Part shown: positions 8,302 through 17,621 of the stretch, piece after piece
Numbering within the stretch: position 1 is the stretch's first letter
Layout of the letters: each line of letters starts with the position of its first letter
Source: Prochlorococcus marinus str. MIT 9301
Lineage (GTDB): Bacteria > Cyanobacteriota > Cyanobacteriia > PCC-6307 > Cyanobiaceae
Length of the DNA: 64,000 bases
Assembly (NCBI RefSeq): GCF_000015965.1
Contig: NC_009091.1
Span: 248,001 to 312,000, forward strand
Direction of reading: 5' to 3'
Made by a program: the position numbers and the translations under genes
Notes under the pieces: generated by a model
Databases searched by the model: none
Seen by the model: the letters and a program-made list of their open reading frames with translations, nothing else
Told to the model about the DNA's origin: nothing

Positions 8302-9576
8302 TTACTTACTATCCGATAATAGGATTAATCTGAGGCTGTTTAAACACACATTTACACTTAGTGTTTGAATTTCAAGTCTATTTCGGGTTGAATTAAATTG
8401 TTTTTTTATAGTAGTTATATAATTATTCGGTCCTGAAATTGAGATATAGACAAGTCCAACTGGTTTATTTTGACTGCCTCCGTTAGGACCAGCTATTCCA
8501 CTAATTGATATTGCCCAATCTGCTCTTAATTTCTTTTTGACATTAATTGCCATAGCCTCACAAACTTCTTCAGAAACAGCTCCATATTTTGCAAGCTTTT
8601 CTTCAGAAATATCTAATAATAAATGTTTTAGCTCATTACTATAGGAAACAATACTACCTTGAAAAACTTGAGATGAGCCTGATATTGATGTTAGTGATGC
8701 AGATAACAGGCCTCCGGTACAGGATTCAGCAAAAACAATAGTTTGTTTCCTCTTGGTTAATTCTTTTATTAAAATACTTGGAAGAGTATCATTATCTTCT
8801 CCAAAAATAAATTTAGAAAACTCTTGTTTTAATTTTTCTTTTATTGGTTTAATAATATTCTTTGCTTCAACTTCATTCTTTGCTCTGGCTGTGATTCTGA
8901 GTTTAACTTCTCCTAAGTTGGCATATGGAGCAACTGTCGGGTTTTTAAGATTTAATAGATCGTTAATTTTTTCTGCAACACTAGATTCTCCAATACCTGC
9001 AAATTTAAGGGTATTTGAAAAAAAGGAATAAGTATCTGAAAATTTGGTTTGAATGAAATCATACGCCGTTTCTTCCCACATAGTTTTCATTTCACTAGGT
9101 ACTCCAGGGAATGTAAGAATAGTAAATCCTTTTATTGGTTCCCATATCATTCCTGGGGCAGTGCCCCTAGGGTTATTAATTATTTGAGCATTTTTTGGGA
9201 AAAAACATTGTTTCCTTAAGCTAGAGGAATCTTCATGGAGCTTTGAGTTTGGCAATTTTTGTTTAATTTCGTCCCATAAGTGCGGTCTTTCAAAAAGAGT
9301 TACATTAAAAGATTTGGCTATTGCTTCAGTAGTTAAGTCATCTGGGGTGGGTCCTAAGCCACCAGTTGTAATTAGAAGATTACTTCTTTTCGATATTTCT
9401 TGAATTACTCTTACAATTCGATCACAATTATCACCTACAGTTGATTGCCTAAAGTGATTTAAGCCTAATTGAGATAACTGTTCAGAAATCCATTGAGCAT
9501 TTGTATTTATGATATTTCCTAAGAGTAGCTCTGTTCCAATAGAAAGAATTTCAACTCCCTTGGAGTTAGGACTCAT
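8302..9576 (-). CDS. cinA: CinA family protein (competence/damage-inducible; NMN amidohydrolase)
   Basis: A 424-aa protein with both CinA domains. The N-terminal MoCF-like domain (about 8-175) contains [20 protein letters not shown] and [16 protein letters not shown], the ADP-ribose/nucleotide pyrophosphatase-like part. The C-terminal PncC domain (about 265-420) contains [20 protein letters not shown] and [10 protein letters not shown], the NMN deamidase part of the pyridine-nucleotide salvage cycle. Its start overlaps the stop of glyA by 4 bp and leuC follows after 12 bp. Whether it deamidates NMN in this organism is inferred from the family. Confidence 0.93.
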   Translation of the reverse strand: MSPNSKGVEILSIGTELLLGNIINTNAQWISEQLSQLGLNHFRQSTVGDNCDRIVRVIQEISKRSNLLITTGGLGPTPDDLTTEAIAKSFNVTLFERPHLWDEIKQKLPNSKLHEDSSSLRKQCFFPKNAQIINNPRGTAPGMIWEPIKGFTILTFPGVPSEMKTMWEETAYDFIQTKFSDTYSFFSNTLKFAGIGESSVAEKINDLLNLKNPTVAPYANLGEVKLRITARAKNEVEAKNIIKPIKEKLKQEFSKFIFGEDNDTLPSILIKELTKRKQTIVFAESCTGGLLSASLTSISGSSQVFQGSIVSYSNELKHLLLDISEEKLAKYGAVSEEVCEAMAINVKKKLRADWAISISGIAGPNGGSQNKPVGLVYISISGPNNYITTIKKQFNSTRNRLEIQTLSVNVCLNSLRLILLSDSK

Positions 9577-10844
9577 TTAATTGATGCTTCAAGTTTGCTT
9601 TCATAAAGAGGAAAACGATTACATAGGGTTAATACTCTTTCTTTACATTGACTTTCAATCAGTGAATCGTCTGGGTTAAGTAATCTATCAGCAATAATTT
9701 CACCAACTTCAGCAAAAGCATTCTCATTAAAGCCTCTAGTAGTTAAAGCAGCAGTTCCCAACCTTAGTCCGCTGGTTACAAAAGGTGATTCAGGGTCAAA
9801 TGGAACGGTATTTTTATTTGCAGTGATATTAACTTCACTTACAAGCAAGTCAGCAATTTTACCAGTCATATTGATACTTCTTAAATCGAGTAAAACAATA
9901 TGGTTATCAGTGCCGCCACTCACGATATCAATACCTCTATTTATTAGAGTTGAAGCTAGAACTTTTGCATTTTTAATTACTTGTTGGGAATAATTAACGA
10001 AATCTGGCTGTAAGGCTTCTCCAAATGCAACTGCTTTTGCGGCAATTATATGTTCGAGGGGACCACCCTGAGTTCCTGGGAAAACAGATTTATCAAATTT
10101 CTTTCCAAATTCTGCATCTTTACATAAGATAAGTCCACCTCTAGGCCCTCTTAATGTTTTATGAGTAGTTGTAGTTACTACATCACAATAAGGTATTGGA
10201 TTTGGGTGAAGTTTACTTGCTACAAGACCGGCAATATGTGCAATATCAGCCATTAAGAAAGCACCAACTTCATCTGCAATATTTCTAAATGATTCAAAAT
10301 CGATTGTTCTTGGATAAGCAGAATATCCGCATATGATCAATTTTGGTTTTGTTTCAAGTGCTATCTCTCTTATTTCATCAAAATTTAATTCACTAGTTTC
10401 TTTATTTACACCATAGTGAACTGCATTGAACCACTTACCACTCATATTTACTGGAGACCCATGAGTTAAGTGTCCACCATGAGATAAATCCATCCCCATG
10501 ATTGTGTCGCCAGGTTTAAGTAGACTTAAGAAAACAGCAGCATTTGCCTGTGCTCCACTATGGGGTTGAACATTAGCCCAATTTGCATTAAACAATTTTT
10601 TCGCTCTCTGAATAGCTAATTCTTCGATCTGATCAACAAATTCACATCCCCCGTAGTATCTTTTTTGGGGTAATCCCTCGGCGTATTTATTTGTAAGGAC
10701 AGAACCTTGAGCCTCCATAACGGCAATTGATGCGAAATTTTCGCTTGCGATTAACTCAAGATGAGTTTCCTGCCTATTTTTTTCAGATTTGATAAAATTT
10801 GATATTACTGGATCACTTTCTTTAAGATTTTGAAGGATATTCAT
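9573..10844 (-). CDS. glyA: Serine hydroxymethyltransferase
   Basis: PLP enzyme converting serine and tetrahydrofolate to glycine and methylene-THF. The 423-aa protein has the active-site lysine in [16 protein letters not shown], plus [20 protein letters not shown] and the [13 protein letters not shown] region. Methylene-THF is also the ThyX one-carbon donor, although thyX is about 9 kb away. It appears to be the first gene of the minus-strand operon with cinA and leuCD. A tRNA-Arg gene lies upstream in the same orientation. Confidence 0.98.
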   Translation of the reverse strand: MNILQNLKESDPVISNFIKSEKNRQETHLELIASENFASIAVMEAQGSVLTNKYAEGLPQKRYYGGCEFVDQIEELAIQRAKKLFNANWANVQPHSGAQANAAVFLSLLKPGDTIMGMDLSHGGHLTHGSPVNMSGKWFNAVHYGVNKETSELNFDEIREIALETKPKLIICGYSAYPRTIDFESFRNIADEVGAFLMADIAHIAGLVASKLHPNPIPYCDVVTTTTHKTLRGPRGGLILCKDAEFGKKFDKSVFPGTQGGPLEHIIAAKAVAFGEALQPDFVNYSQQVIKNAKVLASTLINRGIDIVSGGTDNHIVLLDLRSINMTGKIADLLVSEVNITANKNTVPFDPESPFVTSGLRLGTAALTTRGFNENAFAEVGEIIADRLLNPDDSLIESQCKERVLTLCNRFPLYESKLEASIK

Positions 10845-10921
10845 TGAATTTGATAAGTAATATCCATAATATAGACGATATTTTTTAGAAAAATATAAAA
10901 AGAATATTTCAGATTTTTAAA

Positions 10922-10995
10922 CGCGCCTGGAGAGATTCGAACTCCCGACACCCTGATCCGTAGTCAGGTGCTCTAATCCACTGAGCTACAGGCGC
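10922..10995 (-). tRNA. tRNA-Arg (anticodon ACG)
   Basis: 74-nt cloverleaf on the minus strand. The acceptor stem GCGCCTG pairs with CAGGCGC, followed by discriminator G. The D-arm is GCTCAGTGGATTAGAGC, the anticodon stem-loop CCTGA-CTACGGA-TCAGG with anticodon ACG, and the T-loop TTCGAAT. CCA is not encoded. Wobble position A34 would be expected to become inosine. Confidence 0.97.
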
Positions 10996-11081
10996 ATAAT
11001 TATGTAATATCTCTGTTTCAGGGTCTCTTAGTCAACTAGATTTCGGGTAAAATATCTATTATTAACAATCTTATTATTAAT

Positions 11082-11333
11082 ATGCCTATAAAGTGGTACG
11101 GAAATGGTGATTTAGAAGATCCTATCTATAAACATTTTTCTCGAATAGTAAATTTTGTTATTCACTGCATGATATTCACTGCGATTGTGAGTGGCACGTG
11201 GCTTTTAAAAGAGATTAAATATGAAATCGGCTATTTCAATAATTTTGCAATTGTCTGGTCAGTTCTTTTGGCCTCCCATTTACTTTTCGTAATTATAAAA
11301 AAACCTAAAGATACTTCAAAACAATCAACTTAA
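11082..11333 (+). CDS. Small two-helix membrane protein, unknown function
   Basis: An 83-aa protein with two predicted membrane helices, about residues 22-42 (FVIHCMIFTAIVSGTWLL) and 54-71 (FAIVWSVLLASHLLFVII), and a short basic C-terminus. I do not recognise a named family. The aromatic, charged N-terminus (MPIKWYGNGDLEDP) suggests a specific role rather than a chance frame. It follows tRNA-Arg divergently and is 14 bp upstream of the DUF3181 gene, so the two are probably co-transcribed. Confidence 0.7.
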   Translation: MPIKWYGNGDLEDPIYKHFSRIVNFVIHCMIFTAIVSGTWLLKEIKYEIGYFNNFAIVWSVLLASHLLFVIIKKPKDTSKQST

Positions 11334-11347
11334 ATCAATTTATATCT

Positions 11348-11632
11348 ATGGACTCTCAGATACGTATAAGTGATCTGGAAAATGTTATTTCCGAAAAGGT
11401 TTTTATAAAAATAGAAAAGTGGAATTTGTATCTTGGAGACGCTGGCCTAGCTAGGCATCTTGCTATTGAATGTATAAGCAATAAAGATCAGGGCCCATCT
11501 GAGGCTGCAAAATTAAGTTTGAAAGCAATAAATGTAAAGGTAGGAGATGGTGTTAATAGTATTCCACTGATTAATTTAATTACTAACTCACAAATTCTTG
11601 AACTAGAGGAGATTTTGGAAAGTTTTTTTTAA
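11348..11632 (+). CDS. DUF3181 family protein
   Basis: A 94-aa soluble protein of the small cyanobacterial DUF3181 family, recognised from KIEKWNLYLGDAGLARHLAI and the acidic, leucine-rich C-terminus. Function unknown. It sits behind the two-helix membrane protein gene, and its stop lies 3 bp from the convergent murJ stop. Confidence 0.75.
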   Translation: MDSQIRISDLENVISEKVFIKIEKWNLYLGDAGLARHLAIECISNKDQGPSEAAKLSLKAINVKVGDGVNSIPLINLITNSQILELEEILESFF

Positions 11633-11635
11633 AAA

Positions 11636-13219
11636 CTAAACCTCTTTTTTTGAAACTTTAAATTTATTTACTTTCAAGCATTTTGTAAGTAAATAATAAA
11701 TTACAAAAAAAGTTAGAGTTCCAAATATTAATAGTAAAAATTCCGCGAGATTTGAATTGAAGTTATTCGTAGTTTTCAGAATAGTAAAACAAAGTGTGCA
11801 GTCTATAAATGCTGCTAATGACATAAGGCTAATCTTCCTCAATAATTCCAAGTTAGTCAAAATGATATTTTCATTGCGCAGATTAAAAGAAAGAAAAATA
11901 CAAACTATAAAGTTGACTATTACTGAAGATAAAATTATTCCTACAACTCCAAAATTATATGGAGAAAGATTTCCAAAATTATTAATTGGGGCACCAATTA
12001 AAAACCAATCAAAAAAAATATTTAATAATATCCCTGCTAATGATGACTTGAAAGGGAAGTTTGTTTTTTCTATTGAATAGTAAGTTCTTACTAATAAATC
12101 TCTATAAAGATAGAAGGGTATGCCAACTGCATAAGCAATTAATATATTCTTTACTTTTAAAGTTGCTGAATAATCAAAAGATCCTCTTTGAAACACTAAT
12201 TGAACGATTTGATTATTGAATGTTATGAAAAATCCGGTTAAAAAAATAGCTGTCAAGAAACAGTACTCTATCCCAGATATCAATTGTTTTTGGAGACCTC
12301 TTTCGTCTTTTTCACTTCTCAATTTAGAAAATTTTGGAAGTAATGGCAGAATCAAGGAGTTAGATAATATACCTAAGGGGGCTTGTATGAGAAAGTTTCC
12401 GTAAGCTAGTCCAGATGCTGCGCCTTGAAAACTTGAAGCGAAAAACATATCGATAAAAACATTAATTTGACTTAGACCTGATGATATAGATGCTGGAATA
12501 ATTAGTTTGAAAATCCTCCTCTCTTCATCATTAAATAAATTGAACTTTGACTCTAATCTCAAGAGACCAATTTTATTTATTTCCCAAATTTGAACAACAA
12601 ACTGAATTAAAGTTCCTGTTAAAGTTGCAAATGCCAGTAATCCCTTGTAAGTAAATAAATTAGAAGATGTATTTTCTTGGTTGAAAATCCAACTTAATAA
12701 AATAAAAAAAATAATAGTTACGCTTGTTATCGCTGGACTTATACTTGATAAAAAGAATTTTCTTTGTGAATTTAAGGCGCCAAAGCTTAAACCTATGAAG
12801 CCGGATAGAGGGATGCAAGGTGTAAGTATTTTTAATTGGTAAGTGGCAATTGATTTAGCTTCGTAACTTAAATTTGGGGCCAATAAATCAATTAATAAAC
12901 TTGAATTCGAGTAAATTAATACGGCTAAAATTAATAATAGTATTGAAAGTTTTATGCTTACTTGAGTTAAAACAATCCCTCCATTTTTTTTGTTAAGCGG
13001 AGTTAAAACTGCAACGACTGCGTTATGCAATGGACCATTAATACCACCAATAATTATTAGCAAAAAACCAGGAATTATATATGCATAATTGAACGCGTCG
13101 TATGTTATACCAACCCCAAAGGCAGCAGCTATAAATATTTGCCTTATACATCCAGCTAATTTACTTAGACTAGTACCAAACGAAATTGAAAAAACATTAT
13201 TTTTTAAAAATGAATGCAT
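11636..13219 (-). CDS. murJ: Lipid II flippase MurJ (MviN)
   Basis: Polytopic membrane protein of the MOP superfamily that flips the peptidoglycan precursor lipid II across the plasma membrane. About 14 hydrophobic segments run through 527 aa. Family features include SFGTSLSKLAGCIRQIFIAA at the start, the IIIGGINGPLHNAVVAVLTP region, and APLGILSNSLILPLLPKFSK. The ATG giving MHSFLKN is preferred; a TTG 13 codons upstream would add a basic extension without family support. It is convergent with DUF3181 and divergent from sfsA. Confidence 0.93.
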   Translation of the reverse strand: MHSFLKNNVFSISFGTSLSKLAGCIRQIFIAAAFGVGITYDAFNYAYIIPGFLLIIIGGINGPLHNAVVAVLTPLNKKNGGIVLTQVSIKLSILLLILAVLIYSNSSLLIDLLAPNLSYEAKSIATYQLKILTPCIPLSGFIGLSFGALNSQRKFFLSSISPAITSVTIIFFILLSWIFNQENTSSNLFTYKGLLAFATLTGTLIQFVVQIWEINKIGLLRLESKFNLFNDEERRIFKLIIPASISSGLSQINVFIDMFFASSFQGAASGLAYGNFLIQAPLGILSNSLILPLLPKFSKLRSEKDERGLQKQLISGIEYCFLTAIFLTGFFITFNNQIVQLVFQRGSFDYSATLKVKNILIAYAVGIPFYLYRDLLVRTYYSIEKTNFPFKSSLAGILLNIFFDWFLIGAPINNFGNLSPYNFGVVGIILSSVIVNFIVCIFLSFNLRNENIILTNLELLRKISLMSLAAFIDCTLCFTILKTTNNFNSNLAEFLLLIFGTLTFFVIYYLLTKCLKVNKFKVSKKEV

Positions 13220-13289
13220 TTGGATTCGTCTAAATTTTTCAATAAGTTTAAGTTTCAATTATATTTGATTTCTAACTAAAGACATATTT

Positions 13290-14030
13290 ATGAATGATCG
13301 GATAATTGATTTTGATCCATTAATTGAAGGGGTTTTAATTAAGAGGTATAAAAGATATCTAGCAGATATTGCATTAGAGAGTGGAGAAGTCGTAACTGCT
13401 CATTGCGCTAACACTGGACCAATGAAGGGACTTTTGCGTGAGGGAGCAAAAGTACGAATAAGTGTTTCCACTTCTCCAAAAAGAAAATTACCTTTTACTT
13501 GGGAACAGATATGTGTTTTAGATGAAAAAAATGAGGAGGTTTGGGTAGGTATTAATACTCTATTTGCAAACAAGTTAATCAAAAAGGTTATTGAGAAAAA
13601 TTTGCTTGACGAAATAATTGGAGAAATAGAGACAATTAAATCTGAAGTTCCTTATGGAAAAGATAAAAAAAGCAGAATTGACTTTTTCTTAACTCCAAAA
13701 TCTTCAAATCCTGATAAACGTAACATTTACATAGAGGTTAAAAATACGACTTGGATTAGAGGAAATGTTGCTCTATTCCCTGATACAGTAACGAAAAGAG
13801 GCCAAAAACACCTTATAGAATTAAAGGAATTAATTCCTGAAAGTAAAAGTGTTTTAGTTCTTTGTATTACAAGAAAAGACGCTTGTTTTTTTGCCCCTGG
13901 AGATGAGGCAGATCCCTTATACGGCAATCTTTTTAGAGAATCTTTAAGTGCAGGAATGATAACGATTCCTTGTTCCTTTGAATTTCATAAAGATCACATA
14001 TCATGGAGAGGAATTAAACCTTTGAAATAA
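13290..14030 (+). CDS. sfsA: SfsA family nuclease (sugar fermentation stimulation protein)
   Basis: A 246-aa protein with the SfsA layout: an N-terminal OB-like domain ([34 protein letters not shown]) and a C-terminal PD-(D/E)XK nuclease fold with SRIDFFLTP and [10 protein letters not shown] carrying the D...ExK triad. Reported biochemically as a nucleic-acid nuclease in E. coli; its role in cyanobacteria is unclear. It lies between murJ (divergent) and the amt promoter region. Confidence 0.93.
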   Translation: MNDRIIDFDPLIEGVLIKRYKRYLADIALESGEVVTAHCANTGPMKGLLREGAKVRISVSTSPKRKLPFTWEQICVLDEKNEEVWVGINTLFANKLIKKVIEKNLLDEIIGEIETIKSEVPYGKDKKSRIDFFLTPKSSNPDKRNIYIEVKNTTWIRGNVALFPDTVTKRGQKHLIELKELIPESKSVLVLCITRKDACFFAPGDEADPLYGNLFRESLSAGMITIPCSFEFHKDHISWRGIKPLK

Positions 14031-14113
14031 ATAAAAACTTGATATTTTGAAACTTCTAAAAATAAAATTTTTTAATTTAACATTTAATTTTTTAAGGTGC
14101 AACTATAAAATTG

Positions 14114-14156
14114 GTATCAACAACTACTAGACACTGATAAGTTTTTTGAATAAATT
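14114..14156 (+). promoter_or_regulatory. Putative NtcA-activated promoter of amt
   Basis: GTA-TCAACAAC-TAC (14114-14127) is a perfect match to the NtcA consensus GTA-N8-TAC. Counting 22 nt further gives an A/T-rich -10 candidate, AATAAA/TAAATT, at about 14149-14156. That is the class II spacing also seen at ntcA. The predicted transcription start is about 14162, leaving a leader of about 48 nt before the amt ATG. Control of amt by NtcA is known in cyanobacteria; here the site itself is the evidence. Confidence 0.75.
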
Positions 14157-14169
14157 TAAATTTGAAAGG

Positions 14170-14190
14170 AAACAGTAAAACTGTTTTTTT
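14170..14190 (+). terminator. Terminator-like hairpin inside the amt leader
   Basis: AAACAGT-AAA-ACTGTTT forms a perfect 7-bp stem with a 3-nt loop followed by four more T. It lies between the predicted transcription start (about 14162) and the amt start codon, so it would be transcribed on every amt message. It may stabilise the 5' end, attenuate transcription, or be accidental. No ribosome-binding site is evident in the following T-rich stretch. Confidence 0.4.
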
Positions 14191-14209
14191 GCAGATCTAA
14201 TTTTTTTTT

Positions 14210-15670
14210 ATGACCACTGCTTTGCAAACGCCTCAAAGGCGCTCTAGGTCCAAACTTCAAGATGCAAGTCTTGTAAATGGACCTATGCTCCTTTTGAGGA
14301 GTATTCGAGGATTTAGTTCAAACCGCTCTATGTTGTGGCTTGCAACTGTTCCCCTAGCTTTGTTTGGTTTAGGTATTTTTAATCTTTCAGCTCATGCAGC
14401 TGATTTACCTGAGTTGAATGCAGCTTTTCTTGCTAACAATTTATGGCTTTTGATCGCTACTATTCTAGTGATCTTTATGAACGCCGGTTTCGCTATGGTT
14501 GAGGCAGGTATGTGCCGTTCTAAGAACGCTGTTAACATCCTTGCTAAAAACCTCTTTGTATTTGCTCTAGCTGTAACTTCATATTGGTTTATCGGCTATT
14601 CATTAATGTACGGAGGAAGTGTTGCCGACGGTTGGCTTTATTTTGGCGGCTTATTTTTTGATCCAACAGTTACTGCAGATATGGTAACTGATGCTGGATT
14701 AGTCCCAACAGTTGATTTCTTGTTCCAGTCTGCGTTTGCAGGAACTGCGGCAACTATCGTTTCCGGTCTTGTTGCTGAAAGAGTTAAATTTGGAGAATTT
14801 GTTGTTTTTGCTGTTGTATTAACTGCATTTATATATCCAATTGCTGGAAGCTGGAAATGGAATGGTGGTTGGCTTGATTCTTTAGGTTTTGTTGATTTTG
14901 CTGGTTCTTCAATTGTTCACTCAGTTGGAGCATGGGCAGGTCTTGTAGGAGCTATGCTTCTTGGACCAAGAATTGGCAAATACTCTGATGGAAAACCACA
15001 GGCTATGCCAGGACACAATATGGCTATAGCTACTCTAGGTGCATTAGTCCTATGGATAGGTTGGTATGGGTTTAACCCCGGTTCTCAACTTGCAATGGAT
15101 CAATGGGTTCCATATGTTGCTGTAACAACTACTTTAGCAGCAGCAGCTGGAGCTATTGGTGCAACTATTGTTTCAACATTAACTTCTGGTAAGCCTGATC
15201 TTACAATGATAATTAACGGAATCCTTGCTGGTTTGGTTAGTATCACTGCTGGTTGTGGTGATATGACTCTTGCTGGAGCCTGGTTCGCAGGACTGGTTGG
15301 CGGAATTATCGTTGTATTTTCTGTTGCAGCCCTTGATGCCGCTGAGATTGATGATCCTGTAGGCGCATTCTCTGTTCACGGAGTTTGTGGTGTATGGGGT
15401 ACTGTAGTTATTGGTCTTTGGGGTACAGCTGTACAAGGCGATGGTGCAGGTATGGGATTGTTCAATGGTGGAGGTATTACGCTTCTTCTAGTTCAAGCTC
15501 TTGGTGCCGCAGCATATGCTATTTGGACACTAGTTACTTGCTGGATTGCCTGGTCTGTAATTGGAGGATTATTCGGCGGAATCCGAGTATCTGAAGAGGA
15601 AGAGACTCAAGGCTTAGATATAGGAGAGCACGGAATGGAAGCATATCCAGACTTTGCATCTGCTAAATAA
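14210..15670 (+). CDS. amt: Ammonium transporter
   Basis: Amt/Mep/Rh channel for ammonium uptake at the plasma membrane, 486 aa. About 65 N-terminal residues form a basic region and a hydrophobic stretch ending in SAHAADLPELN, consistent with a cleaved signal peptide. About eleven membrane helices follow. Amt signatures seen are NAGFAMVEAGMCRSKNAVNI, SIVHSVGAWAGLVGAMLLGP (first pore histidine region), WIGWYGFNPGSQ, and DPVGAFSVHGVCGVWGTV (second histidine region). Codon choice is richer in GC than its neighbours, as expected for strong expression. It has an NtcA-type promoter upstream and a strong terminator downstream. Confidence 0.97.
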   Translation: MTTALQTPQRRSRSKLQDASLVNGPMLLLRSIRGFSSNRSMLWLATVPLALFGLGIFNLSAHAADLPELNAAFLANNLWLLIATILVIFMNAGFAMVEAGMCRSKNAVNILAKNLFVFALAVTSYWFIGYSLMYGGSVADGWLYFGGLFFDPTVTADMVTDAGLVPTVDFLFQSAFAGTAATIVSGLVAERVKFGEFVVFAVVLTAFIYPIAGSWKWNGGWLDSLGFVDFAGSSIVHSVGAWAGLVGAMLLGPRIGKYSDGKPQAMPGHNMAIATLGALVLWIGWYGFNPGSQLAMDQWVPYVAVTTTLAAAAGAIGATIVSTLTSGKPDLTMIINGILAGLVSITAGCGDMTLAGAWFAGLVGGIIVVFSVAALDAAEIDDPVGAFSVHGVCGVWGTVVIGLWGTAVQGDGAGMGLFNGGGITLLLVQALGAAAYAIWTLVTCWIAWSVIGGLFGGIRVSEEEETQGLDIGEHGMEAYPDFASAK

Positions 15671-15691
15671 TCTAACTGAAAATTGATTTTA

Positions 15692-15724
15692 GAAACCTGA
15701 CTTATGTCAGGTTTCTTTTTTTTT
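15692..15724 (+). terminator. Rho-independent terminator of amt
   Basis: GAAACCTGAC-TTAT-GTCAGGTTTC is a perfect 10-bp stem with a 4-nt loop followed by nine T. It begins 22 bp after the amt stop and ends about 35 bp before ispH, so the amt message is insulated from ispH. Confidence 0.93.
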
Positions 15725-15759
15725 ACGAAAAATTATTTAAAACGTTGTAATATAAAAAG

Positions 15760-16956
15760 ATGGATACTCAAGCTTTTAGAAGATCCCTTCATCATTCTGA
15801 TAGATACAATAGAAGGGGTTTCGATTCTCCAACAAAAAGAGCTCAAGCGTTAGAAGAAGCTTACCAAAGTGATTTGATAAGTTCTATTAGGGATAATGGT
15901 TTTACTTATACTAAAGGCAGACTAAATATTAAGTTGGCGCAAGCCTTCGGTTTCTGCTGGGGAGTTGAAAGAGCTGTTGCAATGGCTTATGAAACAAGAA
16001 GACATTATCCAAATGAGAATATTTGGATAACTAACGAAATAATTCATAATCCCTCAGTAAATGATCATTTAAGAAAGATGAATGTAAAATTCATTTCAGC
16101 TAAAAATGGAATTAAAGATTTTTCTTTAGTTTCTAATGGGGATGTTGTTATACTGCCTGCTTTCGGAGCTACTGTTCAAGAAATGAAACTCTTGCATGAG
16201 AAAGGTTGTCATATAATTGATACAACTTGTCCCTGGGTTTCTAAGGTTTGGCATACAGTTGAAAAACATAAAAAACATGTTTTCACATCTATTATCCATG
16301 GAAAGTTCAAGCACGAAGAGACTCTTGCTACAAGTTCATTTGCTGGTAAATATTTAGTTGTACTTGATCTAGAAGAAGCAAACTACGTATCTGAATATAT
16401 TCTGGGGAGAGGTAATAGAAATGAGTTTATGAATAAATTTGCTAAAGCTTGTTCTAATGGATTTGATCCTGATAAAGATTTAGAAAGAGTGGGTGTTGCA
16501 AATCAGACAACTATGCTTAAGAGCGAGACTGAGGAAATTGGAAAGGTTTTTGAAAGGACGATGTTAAAAAAATTTGGACCAGAAAACTTAAATAGTCACT
16601 TTTTAGCTTTTAATACTATTTGTGATGCAACTGAAGAAAGACAAGATGCAATGTTCTCTTTGGTTGATGAAGATCTTGATATTTTAGTAGTTATTGGAGG
16701 TTTCAATTCTTCCAATACTACTCACTTACAAGAAATAGCAATTACAAAAAATATTTCTTCTTTTCACATTGACACGCCTGAGAGGATATCAGTTAAGGAA
16801 AACTCAATATTTCATAAACCATTGGGATCGGAATTGGAACTTAAAAATAATTTTCTGCCTAGTGGAAAAATTAATGTTGGAATAACCTCAGGAGCATCCA
16901 CTCCTGATAAGGTAGTTGCAGATGTTATTGAAAAGTTAATTGATATTGCTTCCTGA
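15760..16956 (+). CDS. ispH: 4-hydroxy-3-methylbut-2-enyl diphosphate reductase
   Basis: Last enzyme of the MEP isoprenoid pathway, an [4Fe-4S] reductase giving IPP and DMAPP. The 398-aa length and N-terminal extension fit the cyanobacterial/plant type of IspH (LytB). The three cluster cysteines lie in [37 protein letters not shown] and [26 protein letters not shown] is the substrate-binding end motif. Isoprenoids feed carotenoid, phytol and quinone synthesis in this phototroph. Confidence 0.97.
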   Translation: MDTQAFRRSLHHSDRYNRRGFDSPTKRAQALEEAYQSDLISSIRDNGFTYTKGRLNIKLAQAFGFCWGVERAVAMAYETRRHYPNENIWITNEIIHNPSVNDHLRKMNVKFISAKNGIKDFSLVSNGDVVILPAFGATVQEMKLLHEKGCHIIDTTCPWVSKVWHTVEKHKKHVFTSIIHGKFKHEETLATSSFAGKYLVVLDLEEANYVSEYILGRGNRNEFMNKFAKACSNGFDPDKDLERVGVANQTTMLKSETEEIGKVFERTMLKKFGPENLNSHFLAFNTICDATEERQDAMFSLVDEDLDILVVIGGFNSSNTTHLQEIAITKNISSFHIDTPERISVKENSIFHKPLGSELELKNNFLPSGKINVGITSGASTPDKVVADVIEKLIDIAS

Positions 16957-17059
16957 ATTTGTTGTTCATTTATAAATTTGCTTAGTTTTTTTAATTTATT
17001 GGTCAGATTATTCCAAAAGATCTACTTTATTAACTACAATAATGAAAAATAAATGAAGT

Positions 17060-17620
17060 ATGGAAGACAAAGCACAAACAAATCAGGTTCAAACAGCAAG
17101 TATGAATAGAACTAAAGCGCCCCAAAAAGTTGAAGTTGTAGTTGCTAATTCATCTTCAGGTTCAGAAGTAAATATCCTCGGAGAATTATCGATTTTTGTT
17201 TTAAGGATAGGTTTTTGTGCTTTGATGATTCATCATGGCCTAGAAAAACTTCAGGATCCGCAGGGTTTTGCTGAGTTTGTAGTTGGAAAGTACTTCCCAT
17301 TTTTGCCAGGTGATCCTGTTATTTGGACATTTGGAGCAGCAATTACTCAATTAGTATGTCCATTAGGATTGGCTTTAGGGATTTTTGCGAGGCTTTCTTC
17401 TCTAGGTTTATTCTCTACCATGGCATTTGCTGTTTATTTTCATCTCCTTGATACTGGACTAGAAGGTTTTCCTTTGGCCGTCGTTGAAGGTCATAATTAT
17501 GCTTTCGAATTATCTTTTATATATGGGGCTATTTCTCTCTACTTTCTATGTGCAGGCCCAGGCCGGTTATCTTTATTCAGAAAAACTAATAAGATTACAT
17601 ATTATCCAAAATCCACATGA
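17060..17620 (+). CDS. DoxX family membrane protein
   Basis: A 186-aa protein with a polar N-terminus of about 45 residues followed by four hydrophobic segments. The DoxX signature is visible in RIGFCALMIHHGLEKLQDPQ and in the LALGIFARLSSLGLFSTMAF segment. Family members are linked to thiosulfate:quinone oxidoreductase or redox stress, but the role in cyanobacteria is not settled. Its stop is 1 bp from the convergent purH stop. Confidence 0.85.
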   Translation: MEDKAQTNQVQTASMNRTKAPQKVEVVVANSSSGSEVNILGELSIFVLRIGFCALMIHHGLEKLQDPQGFAEFVVGKYFPFLPGDPVIWTFGAAITQLVCPLGLALGIFARLSSLGLFSTMAFAVYFHLLDTGLEGFPLAVVEGHNYAFELSFIYGAISLYFLCAGPGRLSLFRKTNKITYYPKST

Positions 17621-17621
17621 T

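Noticed and set aside
11757-12080. 107-aa open frame antisense to murJ
   Set aside because: MurJ helices cover the region. The frame is basic and lacks any conserved pattern.
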